From positions 1 to 62,921 of the forward strand of contig USQZ01000004.1 of NCBI GenBank assembly GCA_900556975.1: DNA of 62,921 bases. Reading direction: 5' to 3'. Numbering within the stretch: the first letter of the stretch is position 1; the number at the start of each line of letters is the position of its first letter. Source of the stretch: an uncultured Clostridium sp. (GTDB taxonomy: Bacteria; Bacillota; Clostridia; TANB77; CAG-508). The notes beneath the pieces were generated by a model. The model saw only the letters and a program-made list of their open reading frames with translations, was not told the DNA's origin and did no database searches. The translations under genes were made by a program, and so were the position numbers. This document shows positions 52,412 through 59,106 of this stretch, in pieces.

Positions 52412-53395
52412 ATGAAGAAAGTATCAGTTATAGGAAGTGGAAGTTGGGGAGTTGCGTTAGCTATTTACCTAGCTGGGCAAGGATGCCAAGTAAAAATATG
52501 GTCTTTTTCAGAAGAAGAAAGAGATTTAATAAATAATGAAAGAAAATGTAAGTTTTTACCTAAGGTTGTTATACCTGAAAATATATATTGTTCAACAGAT
52601 GCAAAAGAAGTATTAGAAGATACTGAATTAATTTTACATGTAACACCTTCAAAATTTACAAGAGATGTTGTAAAAAAATATAAAGATTATGTTAAAGATC
52701 AAGGAGTAATTATTTGTTCTAAAGGTTTTGAAGCATCATCTTTAAAAACACTTGATGATGTTGTTAAAGAGGAATTACCTAATTCTAAAATAGGTGTTTT
52801 ATCTGGACCAAGCCATGCTGAAGAGGTTTCAGTTCTTATTCCAACAGCTTTGGTTGTTGCTTCTGAAAGTAAAGAATTAGCTGATGAAGTTGTTGATATT
52901 TTTAAAAGTGACAAAATGAGAATGTATACATCTAAAGATGTAAAAGGTGTTGAACTGGGAGGAGCGTTAAAAAATATTATTGCTTTTTGTGCTGGAATTT
53001 CTGCTGGTTTAGGATTAGGAGATAATACTTTCGCTGCATTACTTACTAGAGGATTAGTTGAAATATCTAGACTTGGAGTGGCTTTAGGAGGAAACAAAGA
53101 TACATTTTATGGACTTACAGGTTTAGGTGATTTAATTGTAACATGTAGCAGTATGCATAGTAGAAATAGAAGAGCTGGCGTGTTAATTGGTCAAGGAAAG
53201 ACAATAGAAGAAACTAGAAAAGAAGTTGGAATGACTATAGAAAGTATTGATAATATAGAAGTTGCATATAAATTAGCAAAATTGCACAACATAGAAGTAC
53301 CAATAATAAATACAGTATATGCTGTATTATATGAAAATTTAGATCCAAGAGAAGCTGTAACAATGCTTATGACAAGGGATTTGAAAGAAGAATAA
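52412..53395 (+). CDS. gpsA: Glycerol-3-phosphate dehydrogenase [NAD(P)+]
   Basis: 327 aa. NAD-binding VIGSGSWGVALAIYLAG, HVTPSKFTRDV, SGPSHAEEV, catalytic region GVELGGALKNIIAFCAGISAGLGLGDNTFAALLTRGL and GLTGLGDLIVTCSSMHSRNRR are all present. Reduces dihydroxyacetone phosphate to sn-glycerol-3-phosphate for phospholipids. Gene pair with plsY fits. Confidence 0.97.
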   Translation: MKKVSVIGSGSWGVALAIYLAGQGCQVKIWSFSEEERDLINNERKCKFLPKVVIPENIYCSTDAKEVLEDTELILHVTPSKFTRDVVKKYKDYVKDQGVIICSKGFEASSLKTLDDVVKEELPNSKIGVLSGPSHAEEVSVLIPTALVVASESKELADEVVDIFKSDKMRMYTSKDVKGVELGGALKNIIAFCAGISAGLGLGDNTFAALLTRGLVEISRLGVALGGNKDTFYGLTGLGDLIVTCSSMHSRNRRAGVLIGQGKTIEETRKEVGMTIESIDNIEVAYKLAKLHNIEVPIINTVYAVLYENLDPREAVTMLMTRDLKEE

Positions 53396-53415
53396 AACAT
53401 AGGAGGAATTTTAAA

Positions 53416-54144
53416 ATGGGATTTTTTGATGGATTAACTAAAAAAGGAGCAGAGATTTCAAACAGTTTACAAGAAAGTATTAATAAATCACAAAGAATTA
53501 GTGCTTTAAAAAAGAATATTTCTGAAAATAATTCTAAGATTTCAAGAACTTTTTCAGAGATAGGAAAAAATGTATATGAAAAAAGAACTATGGATGAAGA
53601 AGTAATGACATTCATAAGTGGAAAAATTGAAGAAATAGATAGCGCTAAAAAGGAAAATGAAGAATTAGAAAAAGAACTTCTTGGACTTAACAATAAAAAG
53701 AAATGCCCTGAATGTGGTACTGAAGTAGATATAGATGCTACATTTTGTCCAGTTTGCGGTAAAGAACAAGAAAAAGTTGAAATCGAACCTTTTGTTCCAA
53801 ATGGAAAGAGAAAATGTTCTGGATGTGGTGAAGTTATAGATGATAGCAATGTGTTCTGCCCAAAATGTGGAGCTAAGAAAGAAGAAGTAGAACCTGTTGA
53901 AGAAAATAAAGAAATTGATGAAGTAGCTGAAACTACTGAAAATAACGAAGTAGCCGAAGAAACAACAGATGCTGTTGAGAAAAATGAAGATGTTGAAAAA
54001 GTTGAGGAAGTAGTTGAAGAAGAAAAAGAAATTATACCAGAAGGAAAAAGAAAATGTTCTGGATGTGGTGAAATAATAGATGATTCAGATATTTTCTGCG
54101 CAAATTGTGGAACTAAGAAAGAAGAAACAGAGGGAAATAAATAG
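53416..54144 (+). CDS. Coiled-coil protein with three zinc ribbons
   Basis: 242 aa, not assigned a function. Residues 1-95 form a helical, probably coiled-coil region beginning MGFFDGLTKKGAEISNSLQESINKSQRI. Then come three double-CxxC zinc ribbons: CPECGTEVDIDATFCPVCG (about 97), CSGCGEVIDDSNVFCPKCG (about 135) and CSGCGEIIDDSDIFCANCG (about 215). The last two are near-identical units of about 28 residues separated by an acidic linker of about 50 residues, an intragenic duplication. Strong RBS AGGAGG. dtd starts at the base after its stop. Confidence 0.65.
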   Translation: MGFFDGLTKKGAEISNSLQESINKSQRISALKKNISENNSKISRTFSEIGKNVYEKRTMDEEVMTFISGKIEEIDSAKKENEELEKELLGLNNKKKCPECGTEVDIDATFCPVCGKEQEKVEIEPFVPNGKRKCSGCGEVIDDSNVFCPKCGAKKEEVEPVEENKEIDEVAETTENNEVAEETTDAVEKNEDVEKVEEVVEEEKEIIPEGKRKCSGCGEIIDDSDIFCANCGTKKEETEGNK

Positions 54145-54588
54145 ATGAAATTACTTGTTCAAAGAGTGAGTAGTGCAAAAGTTGACGTGGATTCTAAAAC
54201 AGTTGGAAAAATTAATAAAGGTTTTTTAGTATTGTTTGGTGTTACCCATACAGATACTAAAGAAATTGCAGACTATTTAGTTAAAAAACTTTGCAATCTT
54301 AGAGTTTTTAAAGATGAAAACTCTAAGATGAATTTATCTATAAAGGATGTTGATGGTGAATTACTAATTGTATCACAATTTACATTGTATGCAGATTGCC
54401 AACATGGAAATAGACCTAGTTTTGTAAATAGCGCTAAACCTGATATGGCAAATGAACTATATGAATATTTTGTAGAAAGATGCAGAAAAGAGGTTAAAAA
54501 TGTTGAGACTGGAATTTTCGGTGCAGACATGAAAGTTTCATTATTAAACGATGGACCAGTTACGATAATGCTTGAAAAGGAAGATTAA
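54145..54588 (+). CDS. dtd: D-aminoacyl-tRNA deacylase
   Basis: 147 aa. Recycles D-aminoacyl-tRNAs. MKLLVQRVSSAKVDVD, GFLVLFGVTHTDT, KLCNLRVFKDENSKMNLS, SQFTLYADCQHGNRPSFVNSAKP and NDGPVTIMLE are the DTD signatures, including SQxTLYAD and the Gly-cisPro element GPVT. ATG directly abuts the previous stop (TAGATG). Its 3' end overlaps the convergent small gene by 4 nt. Confidence 0.95.
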   Translation: MKLLVQRVSSAKVDVDSKTVGKINKGFLVLFGVTHTDTKEIADYLVKKLCNLRVFKDENSKMNLSIKDVDGELLIVSQFTLYADCQHGNRPSFVNSAKPDMANELYEYFVERCRKEVKNVETGIFGADMKVSLLNDGPVTIMLEKED

Positions 54589-54860
54589 TTTGGATATCTT
54601 TCATAAAGATATTTTATAATATCATCTAAATTAGAATTTGATATTTTTATAAAAATATCTTCATCAAGGTTTATCCAAGCGCTAATATTGTATTTATCAT
54701 TGTTATCAATGATTGCAGAAATTAGATCAACCATTTCAATTGGATTATCAAAGGTAATATTTTCAATTGATTTTTCAAATTTTTTGTTATAAAATCTTTC
54801 TAAGAAAGATGATAGTTCGTTTTGATCTTTACAATAAAGATTTAGAGTAGGTTTTTTCAT
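54585..54860 (-). CDS. Small acidic protein, unknown
   Basis: 91 aa on the minus strand with a good RBS (AAAGGAG seven bases before ATG 54860). Mixed alpha/beta pattern without signal peptide or Cys: NLYCKDQNELSSFLERFY, MVDLISAIIDNNDKYNISAWINL. No family recognised. It converges on dtd, with stops overlapping. Upstream, 54890-54915 holds a CTAAT-ACTAG-ATTAG type inverted repeat that could be an operator. Confidence 0.55.
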   Translation of the reverse strand: MKKPTLNLYCKDQNELSSFLERFYNKKFEKSIENITFDNPIEMVDLISAIIDNNDKYNISAWINLDEDIFIKISNSNLDDIIKYLYERYPN

Positions 54861-54952
54861 AAAAAATCTCCTTTAAATATTTGAATTTTACTAATCTAGT
54901 ATTAGTATTAGCAAAAAAGTAAAGGAAAAAACAAAAAAATACTAAAAAAAAC

Positions 54953-54982
54953 TTGCAATGTAAAAAAATGTTGTGCTATAAT
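54953..54982 (+). promoter_or_regulatory. Promoter of the LPEAG surface protein gene
   Basis: TTGCAA (54953-54958), 18-bp spacer, TATAAT (54977-54982), 35 bp before the start. Confidence 0.75.
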
Positions 54983-55017
54983 AGTAATGTAGTAAAAATG
55001 AGCGAAGGAGTAAAGAT

Positions 55018-55350
55018 ATGAAGAAATCAAGTGTATTAAAATTAATGACTGTTGTTGTAATGATTGCGCTAATATTAGGAACAGCAAAAATGAGTTTTGC
55101 TGCTACACAAATTCAACCTATAGAGAATTCAGGTGGAAACTCAGCTGGAAACAATACTTTAAATACTGTTAATAATACTACTAATAATGTAGCAAATAAT
55201 ACAATACCGGTAAATAATACAAATAAAGTTGAAAATACAACATTACCTGAAGCTGGTAAAGAATCATCTTTAGGAATAGTAGTTTTAATAGCTTTAACTT
55301 CTATATCTGCAATATATACATATATAAAAGTTAAAGAGTATAATATTTAG
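55018..55350 (+). CDS. Small secreted protein with LPEAG wall-sorting-like tail
   Basis: 110 aa. Signal peptide MKKSSVLKLMTVVVMIALILGTAKMSFA with a likely cut after SFA. A short Asn/Thr-rich spacer (about 30-75) follows, then LPEAGKESSLGIVVLIALTSISAIYTYIKVKEYNI. This has the architecture of a sortase substrate: pentapeptide, hydrophobic helix, basic end. The motif is LPEAG rather than LPxTG. The mature part is only about 50 residues, so it may be a small anchored surface peptide. RBS GAAGGAG; own promoter and terminator. No sortase gene is in the window. Confidence 0.7.
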   Translation: MKKSSVLKLMTVVVMIALILGTAKMSFAATQIQPIENSGGNSAGNNTLNTVNNTTNNVANNTIPVNNTNKVENTTLPEAGKESSLGIVVLIALTSISAIYTYIKVKEYNI

Positions 55351-55379
55351 TATTATATTAGAAGAAATCAATCAGAAAA

Positions 55380-55406
55380 AAAGGATTACGTTAGTAATCC
55401 TTTTTT
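55380..55406 (+). terminator. Terminator of the LPEAG gene
   Basis: AAGGATTAC (55381-55389) / GTAATCCTT (55394-55402), loop GTTA, T run. Between here and the next start the 55407-55593 stretch holds the palindrome TGTAATATTACA and a promoter. Confidence 0.9.
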
Positions 55407-55508
55407 GTGTGCAACTAATTTTATATAAAAATAATTAAATTTTCATAGTTTTAATATGGAGAGATTATAAAATAAAAATCTAAAAAATGTTCTAATTAAA
55501 TACATAAT

Positions 55509-55564
55509 TGTAATATTACATTTATGTAACATTTGTTGAAAAAAGAGTATACATGAAATATAAT
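55509..55564 (+). promoter_or_regulatory. Promoter with upstream palindromic operator candidate
   Basis: TTGAAA (55536-55541), 17-bp spacer, TATAAT (55559-55564). The perfect palindrome TGTAATATTACA (55509-55520) followed by TTTATGTAACA lies 15 bp upstream of the -35, a plausible regulator site for the HD-like/EndoQ transcript. Confidence 0.6.
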
Positions 55565-55593
55565 AATCACATATTAATAGTGGAGGAAATATT

Positions 55594-56139
55594 ATGGCAA
55601 CTTTTGCAGAATATATTTTAAATGAATCAGATTTTATTAAAAAAATAGATATTATGACTTATTTGAAGAAGAAACAAAATATATTTTTTAATACTTCTGT
55701 AATTATGAAAGCCGAAATAGCAAGAGAATTCATGGACACAATGAAATTAGATGTTGATCAAGGATTGGTGTTAACAGCTTGTTTAATGTATGATTGCTTG
55801 AAAATTGATTCACCAGAGGAACTTGTTAGATTGCAAAAATCACAAGATGAATATAGAAATTATTTAAGATCTTTAGGTTTTAATGATAGATTTTGTAAAA
55901 TTTGTGCTGAACATTCGAGAGTTGGGCAAAATCCGGATGTAAAAAGAGAAAAAGAAAGCGATATATTAGAATTAGCAGATCAATTTGGTGGATTAATTAT
56001 GCATAGATCTGATAGAATTGCTTATACTGTTCCAGAAGCATTGGAAATTTTAGTTAATAAAAATATGAAAAATTGCAATAATATTTATTTAAATACTTTC
56101 CAAGAATTTGTTGATATAATGGAGGGAATAGAAGTATGA
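55594..56139 (+). CDS. Degenerate HD-domain-like protein
   Basis: 181 aa. The helical pattern resembles HD phosphohydrolases: VIMKAEIAREFMDTMKLDVDQGLVLTACLMYDCLKIDSPEEL sits where HD proteins have ..ALLHDIGK. ICAEHSRV sits where a second His/Glu is expected, and ILELADQFGGLI keeps the late Asp. The key HD pair reads YD (His lost). Probably not a canonical metal phosphohydrolase. Overlaps the next small gene by 4 nt and lies in the same transcript as endonuclease Q. Confidence 0.45.
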   Translation: MATFAEYILNESDFIKKIDIMTYLKKKQNIFFNTSVIMKAEIAREFMDTMKLDVDQGLVLTACLMYDCLKIDSPEELVRLQKSQDEYRNYLRSLGFNDRFCKICAEHSRVGQNPDVKREKESDILELADQFGGLIMHRSDRIAYTVPEALEILVNKNMKNCNNIYLNTFQEFVDIMEGIEV

Positions 56140-56378
56140 TGGGATTACTTACAAGATTTCAAAAAAATATGAATTGTATTACTAGAAATGATATTCCTAG
56201 TGCCGTTAGGGAAATATATGATACTATGGAGAGAAATGAAGCAGCTTTTGCTAAAAGAGAAGCCGAATTAAGAATTGGTGGAAACTTATTAGATGAATTG
56301 AAAAAGGCAAGAGCTAAATTAAAACATTTCGAAGAAGCTCCACTTTTACCAGGATTTAATATGGAAGATTTGAAATAG
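56136..56378 (+). CDS. Small helical protein, unknown
   Basis: 80 aa, predicted mostly helical (TRFQKNMNCITRNDIPSAVREIYDTMERNEAAFAKREAELRIGG) with an LLDELKKARAKLKHFEE helix. No motif recognised. Start overlaps the stop of the HD-like gene (translational coupling), and endonuclease Q follows 25 bp later, so the three are likely one unit. Confidence 0.55.
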   Translation: MMGLLTRFQKNMNCITRNDIPSAVREIYDTMERNEAAFAKREAELRIGGNLLDELKKARAKLKHFEEAPLLPGFNMEDLK

Positions 56379-56403
56379 TTGTGACAATAAAAGGAGAAAT
56401 AAG

Positions 56404-57597
56404 ATGTACGAAGTATTTGCAGACATGCACATTCACATAGGAAGAAGTGAGAATAACAAGCCAATAAAAATTACAGCTGCTAGAAGTTTAAATTTTGCTA
56501 ATATTGCAAAAGAATGTGTTGATAGAAAGGGAATTAATGTTGCAGGAATTATTGATTGCGCATCACCTTATGTTATAGAAGATATTGAAAAGTTTTTGGC
56601 AGATGGAGAAGCTTATGAGATAGAAGATGGAGGTATAATATATAAAGATAAATTATGTATTATATTGGGAAGTGAAATTGAAACGTCAGAGATTAATGAA
56701 AACGGAAAAACAGGAAGTGCGCATAACCTTTGCTATTTTCCTCATTTATCTGATATAAAGGCATTTTCAAAAGAAATGTCAACACACATAAAAAATATTA
56801 CATTAAGTTCACAAAGAGCTAATATTTCAGCATATGAACTTATTGATATAGTACAAAAATATAATGGAATTCTTGTACCTGCACATGCATTTACACCACA
56901 TAAAAGTTTTTATGGAAATTGCACTGCAAGACTAGAAAGAATTTTTAAAGAAAAATTTAAAGATATACCAGCAATAGAGCTAGGATTAAGTGCAGATACT
57001 TCACTTGCGGATAAGATTTCAGAATTAGAAACAAAAACATTTTTAACTAATTCGGATGCACATTCTTTACCTAAAATTGCAAGAGAATATAATAAAATGT
57101 TATTAAATGATATTAGTTTTAAAGAATTTGTTATGGCTTTAAAAAATGAAGACGGTAGAAAGATACTTGCAAATTATGGATTGGATCCTAAGCTTGGAAA
57201 ATACCATAGAACATATTGTGAAGTTTGTAATAAAAATATACCAGGCGATGCACCTGTAACAAAATGCGATACGTGTGATAGTAAAAATATAACAATGGGT
57301 GTTTATGATAGAATAGAAATTATCAAAGATAAACCAGAGACAAAGAGTCCTGATTTTAGACCTGAATATGTATATCAAATACCACTTACTTTTATTCCTG
57401 GATTAGGTGCTAAAACAATAGATAAATTGTTAAATGCATTTGAAACAGAAATGAATATTTTACATAAATTATCTTATGATGATATAGAAGCAGTTGTTGG
57501 TGAAAAAATAGCTGATAACATTGAGGCTGCTAGAAAAGGAAAAATGAAAATAAATGCTGGCGGTGGCGGTGTTTATGGAAAAGTAACAAAAGAATAA
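56404..57597 (+). CDS. Endonuclease Q family protein (PHP domain)
   Basis: 397 aa. PHP metal-site motifs: FADMHIHIGRS (HxH), GIIDCASP, GSEIETSE, PAHAFTP and TNSDAHSLP. Then a zinc finger CEVCNKNIPGD...CDTCDS (two CxxC) and a C-terminal helix-hairpin-helix (LTFIPGLGAKTIDKLLNAF). This is the EndoQ/TIGR00375 layout. EndoQ cuts DNA 5' of deaminated bases such as uracil, hypoxanthine and xanthine. Strong RBS AGGAG. Near-complete motif set. A role in repair of deaminated DNA is inferred from the family. Confidence 0.88.
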   Translation: MYEVFADMHIHIGRSENNKPIKITAARSLNFANIAKECVDRKGINVAGIIDCASPYVIEDIEKFLADGEAYEIEDGGIIYKDKLCIILGSEIETSEINENGKTGSAHNLCYFPHLSDIKAFSKEMSTHIKNITLSSQRANISAYELIDIVQKYNGILVPAHAFTPHKSFYGNCTARLERIFKEKFKDIPAIELGLSADTSLADKISELETKTFLTNSDAHSLPKIAREYNKMLLNDISFKEFVMALKNEDGRKILANYGLDPKLGKYHRTYCEVCNKNIPGDAPVTKCDTCDSKNITMGVYDRIEIIKDKPETKSPDFRPEYVYQIPLTFIPGLGAKTIDKLLNAFETEMNILHKLSYDDIEAVVGEKIADNIEAARKGKMKINAGGGGVYGKVTKE

Positions 57598-57639
57598 AAT
57601 AATTTTACAAAGAGAATTGAACAAAGTAGTTTAAAGGTA

Positions 57640-57668
57640 TTGCGAATAGATAATGATTTTGTTATAAT
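57640..57668 (+). promoter_or_regulatory. Promoter of tRNA-Thr
   Basis: TTGCGA (57640-57645), 17-bp spacer, TATAAT (57663-57668), 21 bp before the mature tRNA 5' end. Confidence 0.85.
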
Positions 57669-57688
57669 TCTCTTTGTGAATTTTATAT

Positions 57689-57764
57689 GCCAATATAGCT
57701 CAGTTGGTAGAGCAACAGATTCGTAACCTGTAGGTCGGCGGTTCGATTCCGCCTATTGGCTCCA
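57689..57764 (+). tRNA. tRNA-Thr (anticodon CGT)
   Basis: 76 nt including an encoded CCA. Acceptor GCCAATA/TATTGGC, D stem GCTC/GAGC with loop AGTTGGTA, anticodon stem ACAGA/CCTGT around TTCGTAA, variable AGGTC, T arm GGCGG-TTCGATT-CCGCC, discriminator T. Anticodon CGT reads ACG (threonine). The last anticodon-stem pair (31-39) is A-C rather than Watson-Crick; all others pair. Followed by short hairpins and then mobile-element genes, so its 3' side may be the element's left border. Confidence 0.93.
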
Positions 57765-57776
57765 TAGTGAAATCTG

Positions 57777-57832
57777 CTCGAACTTTTCGAGTTTTGATAA
57801 ATAACTAATTCAGAAATGGATTAGTTTTTTTT
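57777..57832 (+). terminator. Two tandem terminator hairpins after tRNA-Thr
   Basis: First: CTCGAA-CTT-TTCGAG then TTTT (57777-57795). Second: AACTAAT / ATTAGTT around a short loop, then a T run to 57832. The second is the stronger. Confidence 0.7.
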
Positions 57833-57877
57833 GTATTTTAGAAAACTATTCCATTCTCAAAAAGAAAGGATGGAACT

Positions 57878-58150
57878 ATGGTAAATATTATTAAAGAAGA
57901 AATTACATTAGAAGAATCACTAAAAAAGAAATTAGAGTTTATATGTGATTTTGCAAAAGTAAAACCTACTATTATTAATGGAAGTATTAGAAAAATTGAT
58001 AAGACTAATTTAACTTATATTGAACTACATAGAATTATTATTAACAATATTACTTTTCTTATCTTTAATTATTCTAATGAAATATTTATAGAGAATTTAT
58101 CTAATAAGATTAAATTATCTGAATTAGAAAATTATTTGAAAAACTGCTAA
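57878..58150 (+). CDS. Small IME protein, unknown
   Basis: 90 aa, RBS GAAAGGATGG. An alpha/beta mixture: IKEEITLEESLKKKLEFICDFAKVKPTIINGSIRKID, then LTYIELHRIIINNITFLIFNYSNEIFIENL. No catalytic motif recognised. First gene of the putative element, separated from the recombinase operon by a promoter 4 bp after its stop. It may be a regulator or accessory factor; no evidence beyond location. Confidence 0.55.
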   Translation: MVNIIKEEITLEESLKKKLEFICDFAKVKPTIINGSIRKIDKTNLTYIELHRIIINNITFLIFNYSNEIFIENLSNKIKLSELENYLKNC

Positions 58151-58154
58151 AACC

Positions 58155-58182
58155 TTGACTTTTAAATAAAAAGTGATATTAT
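58155..58182 (+). promoter_or_regulatory. Promoter of the recombinase operon
   Basis: TTGACT (58155-58160), 16-bp spacer, TATTAT (58177-58182). The transcript would carry the leader ORF and terminator before the 251-aa gene. Confidence 0.65.
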
Positions 58183-58240
58183 AAATAACCAATAAATGAC
58201 AAGCAGTATTAGTCGTTTTGAAAGAAAGCGAGGTACAACT

Positions 58241-58309
58241 ATGGTCAGATACATATTTAATATTTATAATGATTATTATTTTGGAGTTAAGGATATTAGA
58301 TTTATCTAG
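58241..58309 (+). CDS. Leader peptide of the recombinase operon
   Basis: 22 codons beginning ATG and ending TAG, with GCGAGG seven bases upstream. The peptide is MVRYIFNIYNDYYFGVKDIR followed by FI, rich in Ile (5) and Tyr (4). Its last nine codons lie inside the following terminator hairpin and its stop codon lies in the 3' arm. A ribosome finishing this ORF would keep the hairpin open. The arrangement is typical of translation-controlled attenuators; which signal stalls or favours translation is unknown. Confidence 0.6.
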   Translation: MVRYIFNIYNDYYFGVKDIRFI

Positions 58310-58329
58310 TGTCTTTGACTCCCTTTTTT
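58283..58329 (+). terminator. 18-bp intrinsic terminator/attenuator overlapping the leader ORF
   Basis: Arms 58283-58300 and 58305-58322 pair over all 18 positions (four G-T pairs), loop TTTA, followed by C and six T (58324-58329). It sits between the promoter at 58155 and the start at 58351, so it acts on the downstream genes rather than ending an upstream one. Confidence 0.85.
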
Positions 58330-58350
58330 AGTGAAAGGAGTTGAAAAATT

Positions 58351-59106
58351 ATGAATGAAGAATTGAGACTGAAAGAAAAATATTTTAGTGGTAATACATA
58401 TTTGCAAGCATCAAATAAAAAGCAAGGAGAAGAAGTTTTAAAGATTCTATACAATATTGAGCAATATGGTGATGAAAATAAAGGCCCAGATTTAATTTCA
58501 AAAACAAATAATAAAATATATGGAATTGAACATTTTGAGTTTGATAGTACAAAAAATGATAAAAAAGGAAGTAGATTTAAACAACAGATAGGAATTATAG
58601 ATAATAAGGTTAATAATGAAATAAAAAGCAAAGATAAAGTTCACAATACTTCCGTATTAGAATTAAGTCAAGATTTGAGCAATTACATTAACAACTATAA
58701 AAAAATATACAATTATCATTATTCAAGAATTCAAAGTTATTTCGAAAATCTTAATAGAGACTATCCAAGCTTAAAAAAAGAAATTTGGTTTTTTATAGAA
58801 GATGTGACACCATTTGGAAATCACTATCTAGATGCAGATTGTAATCCTGTACTATTTCAACCAATGTTAGTTAAAGAGTTAATTGAATTATTTGAAAATT
58901 CTCCTCTACTTAAAGGTATATTGTTTGCAACTAATTCATTTGGTAATGAGAAAAAAATATTTGCCTATCTTAATAAATTAAATAATATTAACAAATTAAG
59001 GAAAGAATGTGCAAAAGAATCAGTGGATAATTTGATGATTCAAAATTCATTATGTTTTACAACTTTAATGAAAATTGAAAATTTGGAGGACTTTGAAGAT
59101 GAATAA
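58351..59106 (+). CDS. Unknown IME protein, possible nuclease-like fold
   Basis: 251 aa, RBS AAAGGAG ten bases upstream. The N-terminal part shows KKQGEEVLKILYNIEQYGDENKGPDLISKTNNKIYGIEHFEFDS. An early Glu, then PD, then E-H-F-E is reminiscent of PD-(D/E)xK folds but with a non-standard last element. Further on are EIWFFIEDVTPFGNHYLDADCNPVLFQ and LLKGILFATNSFG. The overall strand pattern fits a nuclease-like or restriction-like domain, unproven. It overlaps the recombinase gene by 8 nt, so the two are translationally coupled and probably function together. Confidence 0.5.
   Translation: MNEELRLKEKYFSGNTYLQASNKKQGEEVLKILYNIEQYGDENKGPDLISKTNNKIYGIEHFEFDSTKNDKKGSRFKQQIGIIDNKVNNEIKSKDKVHNTSVLELSQDLSNYINNYKKIYNYHYSRIQSYFENLNRDYPSLKKEIWFFIEDVTPFGNHYLDADCNPVLFQPMLVKELIELFENSPLLKGILFATNSFGNEKKIFAYLNKLNNINKLRKECAKESVDNLMIQNSLCFTTLMKIENLEDFEDE

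Noticed and set aside
58307..58312. TAGTGT resembling part of a known MobV nick site
   Set aside because: Six bases inside the attenuator arm and far from mob; coincidence is more likely.
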